Assembly: GCA_036377075.1 (NCBI GenBank)
Contig: DASUZB010000313.1
Span: 29,962 to 93,961, forward strand
Direction of reading: 5' to 3'
Origin: DASUZB01 sp036377075
Lineage (GTDB): Bacteria > Actinomycetota > CALGFH01
DNA length: 64,000 nucleotides
Shown: piece after piece, positions 1 through 8,062 of the stretch
How positions within the stretch are numbered: the first letter of the stretch is position 1
Layout: each line of letters starts with the position of its first letter
The notes under the pieces: generated by a model
Told to the model about the DNA's origin: nothing
What the model saw: only the letters and a program-made list of their open reading frames with translations
Databases searched by the model: none
Translations under genes and position numbers: made by a program

Positions 1-1
1 G

Positions 2-208
2 AAGCGCTTCCGCAAGCGCGGCGTGCCGCACACCGACGGCCGCGGCCGCGGCGACCTGCTGGTCGAGCTCGTGGTGCAGACCCCCGACGAGCTCTCCGAC
101 GAGGAGCAGCGGCTGCTGCGCCAGCTCGCCGAGCTGCGCGGCGAGGCCGTCAGCCCGCCGGCTGCCAGCTTCTTCGCCCGGCTCAAGGGGTCGTCCAGCA
201 AGTTCTGA
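2..208 (+). CDS. dnaJ: Chaperone DnaJ, C-terminal end (partial)
   Basis: The window opens inside this gene; 68 residues and the stop are visible. The reading frame GVPHTDGRGRGDLLVELVV is the typical end of the second substrate-binding beta-domain of DnaJ, followed by a short helix-rich tail (LRQLAELRGE). DnaJ stimulates the DnaK ATPase and hands unfolded substrates to it in the cytosol. The J-domain, Gly/Phe linker and zinc fingers would lie upstream of base 1 and cannot be checked. The paralogue type (DnaJ1 or DnaJ2) cannot be decided from this end, although the position just before mtaB, phoH and era is common for the HrcA-linked copy. Confidence 0.88.
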   Translation, partial: KRFRKRGVPHTDGRGRGDLLVELVVQTPDELSDEEQRLLRQLAELRGEAVSPPAASFFARLKGSSSKF

Positions 209-304
209 GCGAGATCCCGCCGCCATGTCGCGTTCCGCTACGACCAGTTGGGCTGAGCCCTACCGGTTCGCGTCCCCCGGATGGCCGACACGCTTCGTGA
301 GCAT

Positions 305-320
305 TCACCGCGCGCGGTGA
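305..320. promoter_or_regulatory. Perfect 16-bp palindrome, candidate operator
   Basis: TCACCGCG followed directly by CGCGGTGA is a perfect inverted repeat that abuts the -35 box of the next promoter. The half-sites TCAC/GTGA resemble the outer positions of published BldD sites, but the spacing is wider than the BldD consensus. Because the downstream gene is a BldD homologue, autoregulation is a plausible reading; it is inference, not shown. Confidence 0.5.
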
Positions 321-350
321 TTGAATGGCGCGAATCGCCAGTGTTACATT
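321..350 (+). promoter_or_regulatory. Candidate housekeeping promoter of the bldD-like gene
   Basis: TTGAAT at 321-326 and TACATT at 345-350 are separated by 18 bp and match the -35/-10 of the primary sigma factor well for such a GC-rich sequence. A start near 357 would leave a leader of about 50 bases before the bldD-like ATG. Confidence 0.55.
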
Positions 351-409
351 CCGCCCAGTCTCTTGGGTGGCCGCGGCGCCACCGTCCGCGTTCCGGCAGG
401 AGGTGAGTG

Positions 410-904
410 ATGGGCAGCTACGCGGAGCAGGTGGGGGAGCGGCTCCGCAACATCCGGCTGCAGAAGGGCCTGTCGCTGCACGACGTCGAGGAACGCTCCA
501 GCAAGGAGTTCAAGGCCAGCGTGCTGGGCGCCTACGAGCGGGGCGAGCGCAGCATCTCCGTGCCGCGCCTGCAGCGCCTGGCGATCTTCTACGGCGTGCC
601 CGTCGACCACCTGCTCCCCCGGCTCGGCGCCGAGCCGCCCGACGGCGCCGCGGAGGCGGCGTCCGAGGCGACGGCGCCGCTGTGCATCGACCTGGAGGCG
701 CTCGAGGCCAGGCGCGAGCCGGAGGCACGCACCCTGGGCCGCTACCTGTCCCTGATCCAGATGCAGCGTGGCGACTTCAACGGCAAGGTCCTCACCATCC
801 GGCGTGACGACCTCCGCGTGCTCGCCGCTATCCTTGACCAGTCTCCCGGCGGCCTGGTGGCGCGGCTGACCGACCTGGGGCTGCGTCGCCACGCGCTGAG
901 CTGA
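410..904 (+). CDS. bldD: BldD-like c-di-GMP-responsive transcriptional regulator
   Basis: 164 residues. An XRE-type helix-turn-helix domain fills about residues 8-70 (ERLRNIRLQKGLSLHDVEER, then LGAYERGERSISVPRL). The C-terminal domain carries RGD at 120-122, then eight residues, then R131-x-x-D134. This is exactly the RGD-X8-RXXD c-di-GMP-binding signature described for Streptomyces BldD. In that family a c-di-GMP tetramer glues two regulator monomers together to repress developmental genes. I chose the ATG at 410 because AGGAGG at 398-403 lies 6 bases upstream; a GTG at 407 is the alternative. A palindrome and a good promoter sit directly upstream. I infer that this organism uses c-di-GMP to control development or another major programme. 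Orthology to BldD is likely; the regulon is unknown. Confidence 0.85.
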   Translation: MGSYAEQVGERLRNIRLQKGLSLHDVEERSSKEFKASVLGAYERGERSISVPRLQRLAIFYGVPVDHLLPRLGAEPPDGAAEAASEATAPLCIDLEALEARREPEARTLGRYLSLIQMQRGDFNGKVLTIRRDDLRVLAAILDQSPGGLVARLTDLGLRRHALS

Positions 905-957
905 AGGCGCCAGCGCGGCAAGGCCGGCTGGCACGCCGCGCCATGTCTGGAGGTGAG

Positions 958-2256
958 ATGGTCGAGCCCACCCGTCCGGCGCCCAAGGTGGCCATCAAGA
1001 CCCTCGGCTGCCGGCTCAACCAGGCCGAGTCCGAGCAGGCCCTCGAGGCCCTCGGCGCGCGCGGCTTCGACCTCGCCCACGCCGGCGAGGAGCCCGACGT
1101 GGTGGTGGTCAACACCTGCACCGTGACCAGGGAGTCGACCGCCTCGTCGCGGCGCCTGGTCCGCAAGCTGGCCGAGGCCCACCCGGGCGCGACCGTCGTG
1201 GTCACCGGCTGCTACGCGGTCAGCGACCCCGACGAGGTCAAGGCCATCCCCGGCGTCGACCTGGTGGTCGGCAACGACGCCAAGGACCGCATCGCCGAGC
1301 TGGTCGCCGCGGTGCCGAGGGTCCGCCGCCTGCCGCTGGTGACGCGCCCCGCCCCGGTCGAGCGGCTGCGCACCCGCGTCGCCGTCCGCGCCCAGACCGG
1401 CTGCGACGAGTGGTGCACCTTCTGCATCATCCCGCGCACCCGCGGGCCGCTGCGCTCGTGGCCGGAGGAGGAGGTCGTCGCGGACGTCCGCCGCCAGGTC
1501 GACCGCGGCGTGCGCGAGGTCGTCCTCACCGGCGTCCACCTCGGCAAGTACGGCGAGGACCTGGGCCGGCACGACGGCCTGGCGCGGCTGGTCGACCGCC
1601 TGGTGGCGATCGACGGGCTGGCGCGCCTGCGCCTGTCGAGCGTGCTGCCCGTGCAGGTCACCCCCGCCCTGGTCGAGCGCGTCCGCGACCACCCCAAGGT
1701 CTGCCGCCACCTGCACGTCCCCCTGCAGGCCGGCGACGACCGGGTGCTCGGGGCGATGCACCGCCCCTACCGGGTGGCCGAGTTCCTGGAGCGCGTCGAG
1801 CACGCCAAGGCCGAGGTCCCCGGGCTCGGCCTGTCGACCGACGTGATCGTCGGCTTCCCCGGCGAGACCGAGGCGCAGTTCCAGGCGACCATGCGGGTGG
1901 TGCGGCAGGTCGGCTTCTCCAAGCTGCACGTCTTCCGCTACTCCCAGCGGCCCGGCACGCCCGCCGCGGAGCTGCCCGCGCAGCTCCCCGACGCGGTCAA
2001 GAAGCGGCGCGCCCGCGAGCTGATCGCGCTCGGCGCCGAGCTGCGCCGCCGCTTCCACGAGCAACACCTCGGCCAGCCCCTCTCCGTGCTGGTCGAGACG
2101 GCCAGCGACGGGCTGGCCGAGGGCACCAGCGACAACTACATCAAGGTCCGCTTCGCCGGCGACCACGACCTGGTCGACCAGGTCGTGACCGTGCGCGGCG
2201 TGCGCGCGGACAACGAGGGGATGGAGGCCGAGACGATGAAGGGGACGGCAGCATGA
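958..2256 (+). CDS. mtaB: tRNA t6A37 methylthiotransferase MtaB
   Basis: 432 residues. It adds a methylthio group to N6-threonylcarbamoyladenosine 37 of tRNA, a radical-SAM reaction. The N-terminal UPF0004 domain opens with KTLGCRLNQAE and has further conserved cysteines (NTCTVT, GCYAV). The radical-SAM triad is CDEWCTFC in QTGCDEWCTFCIIPRTRG. A TRAM-like RNA-binding tail follows (LSVLVETASDGLAEG onward). The three-subdomain layout and length fit MtaB better than MiaB or RimO, though separating these three is the main uncertainty. ATG 958 has GGAGG at 949-953; an earlier in-frame ATG at 943 lacks a ribosome site. The stop overlaps the start of the HIT gene (ATGA), so the two are translationally coupled. 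Confidence 0.88.
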   Translation: MVEPTRPAPKVAIKTLGCRLNQAESEQALEALGARGFDLAHAGEEPDVVVVNTCTVTRESTASSRRLVRKLAEAHPGATVVVTGCYAVSDPDEVKAIPGVDLVVGNDAKDRIAELVAAVPRVRRLPLVTRPAPVERLRTRVAVRAQTGCDEWCTFCIIPRTRGPLRSWPEEEVVADVRRQVDRGVREVVLTGVHLGKYGEDLGRHDGLARLVDRLVAIDGLARLRLSSVLPVQVTPALVERVRDHPKVCRHLHVPLQAGDDRVLGAMHRPYRVAEFLERVEHAKAEVPGLGLSTDVIVGFPGETEAQFQATMRVVRQVGFSKLHVFRYSQRPGTPAAELPAQLPDAVKKRRARELIALGAELRRRFHEQHLGQPLSVLVETASDGLAEGTSDNYIKVRFAGDHDLVDQVVTVRGVRADNEGMEAETMKGTAA

Positions 2257-2600
2257 GCAACGGGGACTGCCTGTTCTGCAAGATCGCCAAGGGCGAGCTG
2301 CCGGCCGACGTCGTCCTCGACCGCGACGGGGTGGTCGCGTTCCGGGACATCAACCCGCAGGCGCCGACCCACGTGCTGGTGATCCCGGTCGAGCACCTCG
2401 CCAGCCTGGAGATGGTCGCCGACCACCATGCCTCCCTGCTGACCAGCCTGGTCAGCGCCGTCAACGAGGTGGCGCGCAACGAGGGCGTCGCCGGCGGCTT
2501 CCGGGTCGTCACCAACGTCGGCCAGTCCGCCGGCCAGTCGGTCGACCACCTCCACCTCCACGTCCTGGGCGGCCGGCCGATGCGCTGGCCGCCCGGCTGA
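2253..2600 (+). CDS. HIT-family nucleotide hydrolase (HinT-like)
   Basis: 115 residues, the normal size for a Hint-branch histidine-triad protein. The N-terminus CLFCKIAKGELPADVV and the C-terminal triad DHLHLHVLGG (His-x-His-x-His) are diagnostic. These enzymes hydrolyse purine nucleoside phosphoramidates and aminoacyl-AMP. The ATG overlaps the mtaB stop by four bases. No other domain is present. The physiological substrate in bacteria is generally not known. Confidence 0.93.
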   Translation: MSNGDCLFCKIAKGELPADVVLDRDGVVAFRDINPQAPTHVLVIPVEHLASLEMVADHHASLLTSLVSAVNEVARNEGVAGGFRVVTNVGQSAGQSVDHLHLHVLGGRPMRWPPG

Positions 2601-2655
2601 CCAGGACAAGGCGCCGCCGGCGGCGCACCGAGGATTCCGAGACGAAGGACGCAAG

Positions 2656-4689
2656 GTGGCAGAGGACCGATCCATGGCCGTGCCCTACGGCTCCTGGCGC
2701 TCGCCGATCAGCGCCGAGCTGGTCGCCGGCGGCGGGGTCATGCTGGAGGAGCTGCACCCCGCCGGCGGGGCGCTCTACTGGGTCGAGGGCCGGCCGGCCG
2801 AGGGCGGCCGCGGGGTGCTGTGCCGCTGGGCGCCCGGCGAGGGCATCGAGGCGCTGACGCCACCGCGGTTCGACGTGCGCACCCGCGTGCACGAGTACGG
2901 CGGCGGCGCGTTCCTGCCGGCCGACGGCGGCACGGTGTTCTTCTCCAACCTGCCCGACCAGCGCCTCTGGCGCCAGGACCGCGGCGGCGCGCCGCGCCCG
3001 CTGACGCCGGAGCCGCCGATCCCGGCGGCGCTGCGCTACGCCGACGCGCGCCTGCTGCCCCCCAATTCCCGGGGCGCTACCGCGTCGCTCCTCGAGCCCC
3101 CCGGACCCCCCAGCGCCGGCACGCTGGTCTGCGTGCGCGAGTCCCACCTCGGCGACAAGGTGGTCAACGACCTGGTGGCGCTGCCCGCCGGCGGCGGCGA
3201 GCCGCACGTGCTCGCCTCCGGGCGCGACTTCTACGCCGCGCCGCGGCCGAGCCCGGACGGGCGCTGGCTCGCCTGGCTGGAATGGGACCACCCGCGCATG
3301 CCGTGGGACGGCAGCGAGCTGCGCGTCGCCGAGCTCGCCGGCGGGGCGCTGGCCGGGACGCCGCGGCTGGTCGCCGGCGGCGTCGAGGAGTCGATCTTCT
3401 GCCCGCAGTGGAGCCCCGACGGCCGCCTGCACTTCAGCAGCGACCGCACCGGCTGGTGGAACCTCTACCGAGAGGAGGCGGACGGCGAGGTCGCCGCGCT
3501 CGCCCCCGAGCAGGCCGAGTTCGGCGAGCCGCAGTGGGTCTTCGGGATGTCGACCTACGCGTTCCTGCCCGACGGGCGTATCGCCTGCCTCTACGGGCGC
3601 GGGCCGGTCAGGCGCATCGGGCTGGTCGCGCCGGGCGCGCAGCGCGCCGTCCCGCTGCCGCTGCCGTTCACCGACTTCTTCCCGCCGCGGCTGTGCGCGT
3701 TCGGCGAGCGGCTGGCGGTGATCGCCGGCCGCGCCACCCAGCCGACCGCGATCGTCCTGGTCGACCCGGACACCGGCGCGAGCGAGCTGGTGCGCAGCTC
3801 CCGCCCGCTGGACCTCGACCCGGGCTACCTGTCGATCCCACAGCCGGTGGAGTTCGCCACCGGCGACGGGCAGACCGCCCACGCCCTCTACTACCCGCCG
3901 ACGAACCCCGAGGCCCACGGCCCCGATGGGGAGCGCCCGCCGCTCGTGGTGACCTGCCACGGCGGGCCCACCGCGGGCGTGTCCGACCGGCTCAAGCTGG
4001 CGGTGCAGTACCTCACCAGCCGCGGGATCGCGGTCGCCGACGTGGACTACCGCGGCTCGACCGGGTACGGCAGGGACTACCGCGAGGCCCTCCAGGGCCG
4101 CTGGGGCGAGGTCGACACCGAGGACTGCGTCAACGTCGCCAGGCACCTGGCCGACACCGGCGAGGTCGACGGCGACCGGCTGGCGATCTCCGGGGGCAGC
4201 GCCGGCGGCTACGCGGTCCTGTGCGCGCTGGCCTTCTACGACGTGTTCGCCGCCGGGGTCAGCGAGGCCGGCCTGGCCGACCTCACCACCTTCGTCGGCG
4301 ACACCCACAAGTTCGAGGCCCGCTACCTCGACCAGCTGGTCGGCCCCTGGCCGCAGGCGGAGGCGCTGTACCGGCAGCGCTCGCCGCTGTACGCCGCCGA
4401 CCGGATCGCCTGCCCGGTGATCCTGATCCAGGGGCTCGACGACGCGGTGGTGCCGCCCGCCCAGGCCGAGGTGATGGTGCGCGCCCTGGCCGAGCGCGGC
4501 ATCCCCCACGCCTACCTGACCTTCCCGGGCGAGCGCCACGGCCTGCGCAATGCCGAGAACATCGCCCGCGCGGTCGAAGCGGAGCTGTACTTCCTCAGCC
4601 GCATCCTCGGCTTCGAGCTGGCCGACAAGGTCGAACCGGTCCCGATCGAGGGCCTCGACGGCCACCGCGACGCGGCCGACCTCGGCTGA
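2656..4689 (+). CDS. S9-family serine peptidase (prolyl oligopeptidase superfamily)
   Basis: 677 residues. The N-terminal two thirds is a WD40/propeller-like region with repeated SPDGR elements (SPDGRWLAWLEWDHP, WSPDGRLHFSSDR). The C-terminal third is an alpha/beta hydrolase: nucleophile Ser515 in GGSAGGY, Asp595 or Asp596 in GLDDAVVP, and His628 in GERHGLRN. This is the acylaminoacyl-peptidase/dipeptidyl-peptidase arrangement, in which the propeller restricts access to small peptides. There is no signal peptide, so it is probably cytosolic. The start is a GTG with a GAAGGA-like ribosome site; an ATG at 2674 is the alternative. It lies between the HIT gene and phoH without obvious functional linkage. 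Confidence 0.88.
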   Translation: MAEDRSMAVPYGSWRSPISAELVAGGGVMLEELHPAGGALYWVEGRPAEGGRGVLCRWAPGEGIEALTPPRFDVRTRVHEYGGGAFLPADGGTVFFSNLPDQRLWRQDRGGAPRPLTPEPPIPAALRYADARLLPPNSRGATASLLEPPGPPSAGTLVCVRESHLGDKVVNDLVALPAGGGEPHVLASGRDFYAAPRPSPDGRWLAWLEWDHPRMPWDGSELRVAELAGGALAGTPRLVAGGVEESIFCPQWSPDGRLHFSSDRTGWWNLYREEADGEVAALAPEQAEFGEPQWVFGMSTYAFLPDGRIACLYGRGPVRRIGLVAPGAQRAVPLPLPFTDFFPPRLCAFGERLAVIAGRATQPTAIVLVDPDTGASELVRSSRPLDLDPGYLSIPQPVEFATGDGQTAHALYYPPTNPEAHGPDGERPPLVVTCHGGPTAGVSDRLKLAVQYLTSRGIAVADVDYRGSTGYGRDYREALQGRWGEVDTEDCVNVARHLADTGEVDGDRLAISGGSAGGYAVLCALAFYDVFAAGVSEAGLADLTTFVGDTHKFEARYLDQLVGPWPQAEALYRQRSPLYAADRIACPVILIQGLDDAVVPPAQAEVMVRALAERGIPHAYLTFPGERHGLRNAENIARAVEAELYFLSRILGFELADKVEPVPIEGLDGHRDAADLG

Positions 4690-4721
4690 ACGGGGACTCC
4701 GGCTCCGCCGAGGAAGCCCGA

Positions 4722-4727
4722 TATACT
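4722..4727 (+). promoter_or_regulatory. Candidate -10 element upstream of phoH block
   Basis: TATACT stands out in an otherwise GC-only stretch after the S9 peptidase stop. No good -35 box is visible 16-18 bases upstream, so the promoter call is tentative. It would start the phoH-ybeY-corC-cdd-era transcript. Confidence 0.35.
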
Positions 4728-4796
4728 CGCAAGACATCGGACGCCCCCGGAGGATCGCGGCGTCTGCCGTCCCGGACGGAGGGACCCGAAGCAAGC

Positions 4797-5762
4797 GTGC
4801 AGCAACAGACCCAGGTCAAGGTGCTGGTACCCGGCAGCCATTCGATGGTGAGCCTGCTGGGGACCAGGGACGAACTGCTCAAGCTCATCGAAGCGGCCTT
4901 CGAGAGCACCGTCTTCGTTCGCGGCAACGAGATCACCATCTCCGGTGAGCAGCGGGACGCCGAGCGCGTCGCGCGCCTGTTCGAGGAGCTGATCAGCCTG
5001 CTCGAACAGGGCAACTCGCTCACCGCCGAGACGGTCGGGCGCTCGATCGACATGCTCAGGGGCGACGAGGGGGTGCGCCCCTCCGACGTCTTCGGCGACG
5101 GCGTGCTGAGCGTCCGCGGCCGCTCCATCAAGCCGAAGACGGTGGGCCAGAAGAAGTACGTCGACGCGATCCGCGCCAACACCATCGTCTTCGGCATCGG
5201 CCCCGCCGGCACCGGCAAGACCTACCTGGCCATGGCCCTCGCCGTCCAGGCCCTGCTGACCAAGCAGGTCAACCGCCTGATCCTGACCCGCCCGGCGGTC
5301 GAGGCGGGGGAGAAGCTCGGCTTCCTCCCCGGCACCCTGTCGGAGAAGATCGACCCCTACCTGCGCCCCCTCTACGACGCCCTCTACGAGATGATGGACC
5401 CCGACCAGATCGGCCGCCTCACCGAACGCGGCACGATCGAGGTCGCTCCTTTGGGGTATATGCGGGGTAGGACCCTTAACGACTGTTTCGTCGTTCTTGA
5501 CGAGGCCCAGAACACCACCCCGGAGCAGATGAAGATGTTCCTGACGCGGCTCGGGTTCAACTCGAAGGCCGTGGTCACCGGCGACGTCACCCAGATCGAC
5601 CTGCCCGCCGGTCAGCACTCCGGGCTGAACGTGGTGCGCGACATCCTCACCGGCATCGACGGGCTCTCGTTCGTCTACCTGTCCAGCCGTGACGTGGTGC
5701 GCCACCGCATCGTGCAGGCCATCGTGGAGGCCTACCGCCGCTACGACGAGGCCAGGGCCTGA
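4797..5762 (+). CDS. phoH: PhoH-family ATPase
   Basis: 321 residues. A P-loop ATPase of the PhoH/YbeZ type with Walker A GPAGTGKT at residues 135-142 and Walker B FVVLDEAQ with Asp235-Glu236. An N-terminal KH-like segment of about 110 residues precedes the ATPase domain, as in YbeZ-type PhoH. The protein is usually encoded next to YbeY, as here, and is thought to act in RNA metabolism with it. The start is GTG 4797 behind GGACGGAGGGA; an ATG at 4845 is possible. An internal patch at about 5447-5500 (residues GYMRGRTLND and neighbours) uses A/T-ending codons unlike the rest of the gene; see findings. Confidence 0.9.
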   Translation: MQQQTQVKVLVPGSHSMVSLLGTRDELLKLIEAAFESTVFVRGNEITISGEQRDAERVARLFEELISLLEQGNSLTAETVGRSIDMLRGDEGVRPSDVFGDGVLSVRGRSIKPKTVGQKKYVDAIRANTIVFGIGPAGTGKTYLAMALAVQALLTKQVNRLILTRPAVEAGEKLGFLPGTLSEKIDPYLRPLYDALYEMMDPDQIGRLTERGTIEVAPLGYMRGRTLNDCFVVLDEAQNTTPEQMKMFLTRLGFNSKAVVTGDVTQIDLPAGQHSGLNVVRDILTGIDGLSFVYLSSRDVVRHRIVQAIVEAYRRYDEARA

Positions 5763-5811
5763 TGGCCGACCCCGCGCATGCCGGGGCGGCCGCCCGGAAG
5801 GGCGGCCGCCG

Positions 5812-6342
5812 GTGAGCGTCTTCCTGGCCAACGAGCAGAACCAGCGGACGGTCGACGAGACCGGCTTGGTGGCCCTCGCCCGCCAGGTGATGAAGGCCGA
5901 GGGCGTGCACGAGTCGGAGGTCTCCATCCTGCTGGTCGACCCGACCGTGATGGCCGGCCTGAACGCCCGCTTCATGGGCGAGCGGCGGCCGACCGACGTG
6001 CTCGCCTTCCCGATCGACGAGGACCCGCCGGCCTCCGGGCCGCCGGACGGGCCGGTCGGCCCGCCCGGGTTCGCGGGCGGCCGCGGCCGCGACGACGAGG
6101 ACGACCTCGACGAGGACGACGACGAGCCCTGGCTGCTCGGCGACGTGGTCCTCTGCCCGGCCTACGCGGCCGAGCAGGCCGCCCGGGCCGGGCAGACCCT
6201 CGCCGCCGAGCTGGAGCTGCTCACCGTGCACGGCATCCTGCACCTGTGCGGCTTCGACCACGCCGAGCCCGAGGAGGAGCAGGCGATGCGCGCCCGGACC
6301 GACGAGCTGCTGGCCGACTGGCGGGGGAGGGCGCACCCGTGA
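5812..6342 (+). CDS. ybeY: Endoribonuclease/rRNA maturation factor YbeY
   Basis: 176 residues. The zinc-binding motif H140-GILH144-LCGFDH150 is the YbeY signature (HGxLHLxGYDH). The family is a metal-dependent single-strand endoribonuclease involved in 16S rRNA 3' maturation and ribosome quality control. Unusual here is a Pro/Gly then strongly acidic insertion at about residues 70-107 (including GRDDEDDLDEDDDE) between the conserved DVLAFPID and LLGDVVL strands. The start is taken as GTG 5812, where homology begins; the ribosome site is weak. The stop overlaps the next GTG (GTGA). Confidence 0.9.
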   Translation: MSVFLANEQNQRTVDETGLVALARQVMKAEGVHESEVSILLVDPTVMAGLNARFMGERRPTDVLAFPIDEDPPASGPPDGPVGPPGFAGGRGRDDEDDLDEDDDEPWLLGDVVLCPAYAAEQAARAGQTLAAELELLTVHGILHLCGFDHAEPEEEQAMRARTDELLADWRGRAHP

Positions 6343-7652
6343 AGGCTCCGGGCGTCGGCGACCTCTGGACGATCGTGGTGATCGTCGTGCTGACCGGCTT
6401 CGCCGCCTTCCTCGCCGCGTCCGAGACCAGCCTCACCCGCATGGGCCGCATCCGCGCCAAGCACCTGCAGGACGAGAACCAGCGCGGCGCCACCGCGCTG
6501 CTGCGGCTGGTCGAGGACCCGCCGCGCTTCCTCAACCTGGTGCTCCTGCTGCTGCTGGTGACCCAGTTCTCCGCCACCGCGCTGGCCACCTCGGTGGCCG
6601 AGCGGCTGATCGGCGGCGGCATCGGCCTGGCCGTGGCGATCATCGCCATGACCATCCTCACCTTCGTCTTCGCCGAGGTCGCGCCGAAGACGCTCGCGGT
6701 GCAGCAGACCGACCGCGTCGCCCTGCGCGTCGCCCCGGTGGTCTGGCTGCTCGTCCGCCTGCCGGTGCTGGGGCCGCTGACGCGGCTGTTCATCGGCATC
6801 GGCAACGTGGTGGCGCCGGGCAAGGGCCTGGCCAGCGGCCCCTTCGTCTCCGAGGACGAGCTGCGCGCCCTGGTCGACGAGGCGGAGCGCGGCGAGGTCA
6901 TCGAAGAAGAAGAGCGCGAGATGATCCACTCCATCTTCGAGTTCGGCGACACCATCCTGCGCGAGGTGATGGTGCCCCGGCCGGACATGGTCGCGGTGGC
7001 GCTGTCCCGCTCGCTGCAGGAGGTGCTCGAGCTGATCCTGCGCTCCGGCTTCTCGCGCATCCCCGTCTACCAGCGCGACCTCGACGACATCGTGGGGCTC
7101 GCCTACGCCAAGGACGTGCTGCGCAGCCTCCACCAGGGGCAGGCCTCCAAGCCGCTCGGCGACATCCTGCGCCCGGCGCCGTTCATGCCCGAGTCGATGC
7201 GCGCCGCCGACTGCCTGCGCGAGATGCGCAAGCGCAAGAGCCACATGGTGATCGTGCTCGACGAGTACGGCGGCACCGCCGGCCTGGTCACCATCGAGGA
7301 CCTGCTGGAGGAGATCGTCGGCGAGATCGCCGACGAGTACGACAGCGAGGAGCCGAACGTGGAGCCGCTGCCCGACGGCGACTACCGCGTCAACGCGCGC
7401 CTGGGCATCGACGAGGTCAACGAGCTGCTCGGGGTCGAGCTGCCGTCGACCGAGTGGGACTCCATCGGCGGCCTGCTGTTCAACCTGCTCGGCGACGTCC
7501 CCAAGGAGGGCCAGGAGGTCGAGTTCCAGGGCCTGCGCCTGCGCGCCGAGCGGGTCCAGGGCCGCCGCGTCGGGCGCATCCGCATCCACCGGCTGACCGG
7601 GTCCGAGGTGGGTGACGACTCGGACGCCCCCGCCCAGGCCCGGCCGCAGTGA
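6339..7652 (+). CDS. CNNM/CorC-type transporter-associated membrane protein (HlyC/CorC family)
   Basis: 437 residues. The N-terminal DUF21/CNNM domain has about four hydrophobic segments (IVVIVVLTGFAAFLAASET, LVLLLLLVTQFSATALATSV, a third ending FVFAEVAPKTLAV, and a fourth near VVWLLVRLPVLGPL). A CBS-domain pair follows (REVMVPRPDMVAV through IEDLLEEIVGEI), then a CorC_HlyC FAD-fold-like tail (YRVNARLGIDEVNELLG). Members are linked to Mg2+/Co2+ efflux or resistance; older 'hemolysin' labels are misleading. It is translationally coupled to ybeY and cdd by 4-base overlaps. The transported ion cannot be inferred from sequence alone. Confidence 0.9.
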   Translation: MKAPGVGDLWTIVVIVVLTGFAAFLAASETSLTRMGRIRAKHLQDENQRGATALLRLVEDPPRFLNLVLLLLLVTQFSATALATSVAERLIGGGIGLAVAIIAMTILTFVFAEVAPKTLAVQQTDRVALRVAPVVWLLVRLPVLGPLTRLFIGIGNVVAPGKGLASGPFVSEDELRALVDEAERGEVIEEEEREMIHSIFEFGDTILREVMVPRPDMVAVALSRSLQEVLELILRSGFSRIPVYQRDLDDIVGLAYAKDVLRSLHQGQASKPLGDILRPAPFMPESMRAADCLREMRKRKSHMVIVLDEYGGTAGLVTIEDLLEEIVGEIADEYDSEEPNVEPLPDGDYRVNARLGIDEVNELLGVELPSTEWDSIGGLLFNLLGDVPKEGQEVEFQGLRLRAERVQGRRVGRIRIHRLTGSEVGDDSDAPAQARPQ

Positions 7653-8062
7653 GCCGCGGCGAGCTGGTCGCCGCCGCCCGCGCGGCCCGGCAGCGCGCCT
7701 ACGCGCCCTACTCGGGCTACCGGGTCGGCGCCGCCCTGCTGACCGAGGACGGCACCGTGGTCACCGGCGCCAACGTGGAGAACGCCTCATCGAGCCTGGG
7801 CATCTGCGCCGAGCGGGCCGCGGTGGCGGCCGCGGTGGCCGCCGGGCACCGCCGCTTCACCGCCATCGCCGTGGCCGTCGGCGGCCCCGACCCTGCCAGG
7901 CCATGCGGCGCCTGCCGCCAGGTCCTGCACGAGTTCCCCGCCGGCCCTGACCTGGAGGTGGTCTGCGCCGGCGAGGACGGCGACGCGCTCCTGGTCACCA
8001 CCCTCGGCGAGCTGCTCCCGCACGCCTTCGGCCCGGCCCAGCTCGGGGTCGCGTCGCCGTGA
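7649..8062 (+). CDS. cdd: Cytidine deaminase
   Basis: 137 residues, the size of the tetrameric zinc cytidine deaminases. The catalytic zinc motifs are complete: CAERAAVAAAV (Cys plus catalytic Glu) and PCGACRQVLHEF (two Cys). The enzyme converts cytidine and deoxycytidine to uridine and deoxyuridine for pyrimidine salvage. GTG start and GTGA overlaps at both ends place it in the ybeY-corC-cdd-era translational chain, a common actinobacterial order. Confidence 0.94.
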   Translation: MSRGELVAAARAARQRAYAPYSGYRVGAALLTEDGTVVTGANVENASSSLGICAERAAVAAAVAAGHRRFTAIAVAVGGPDPARPCGACRQVLHEFPAGPDLEVVCAGEDGDALLVTTLGELLPHAFGPAQLGVASP

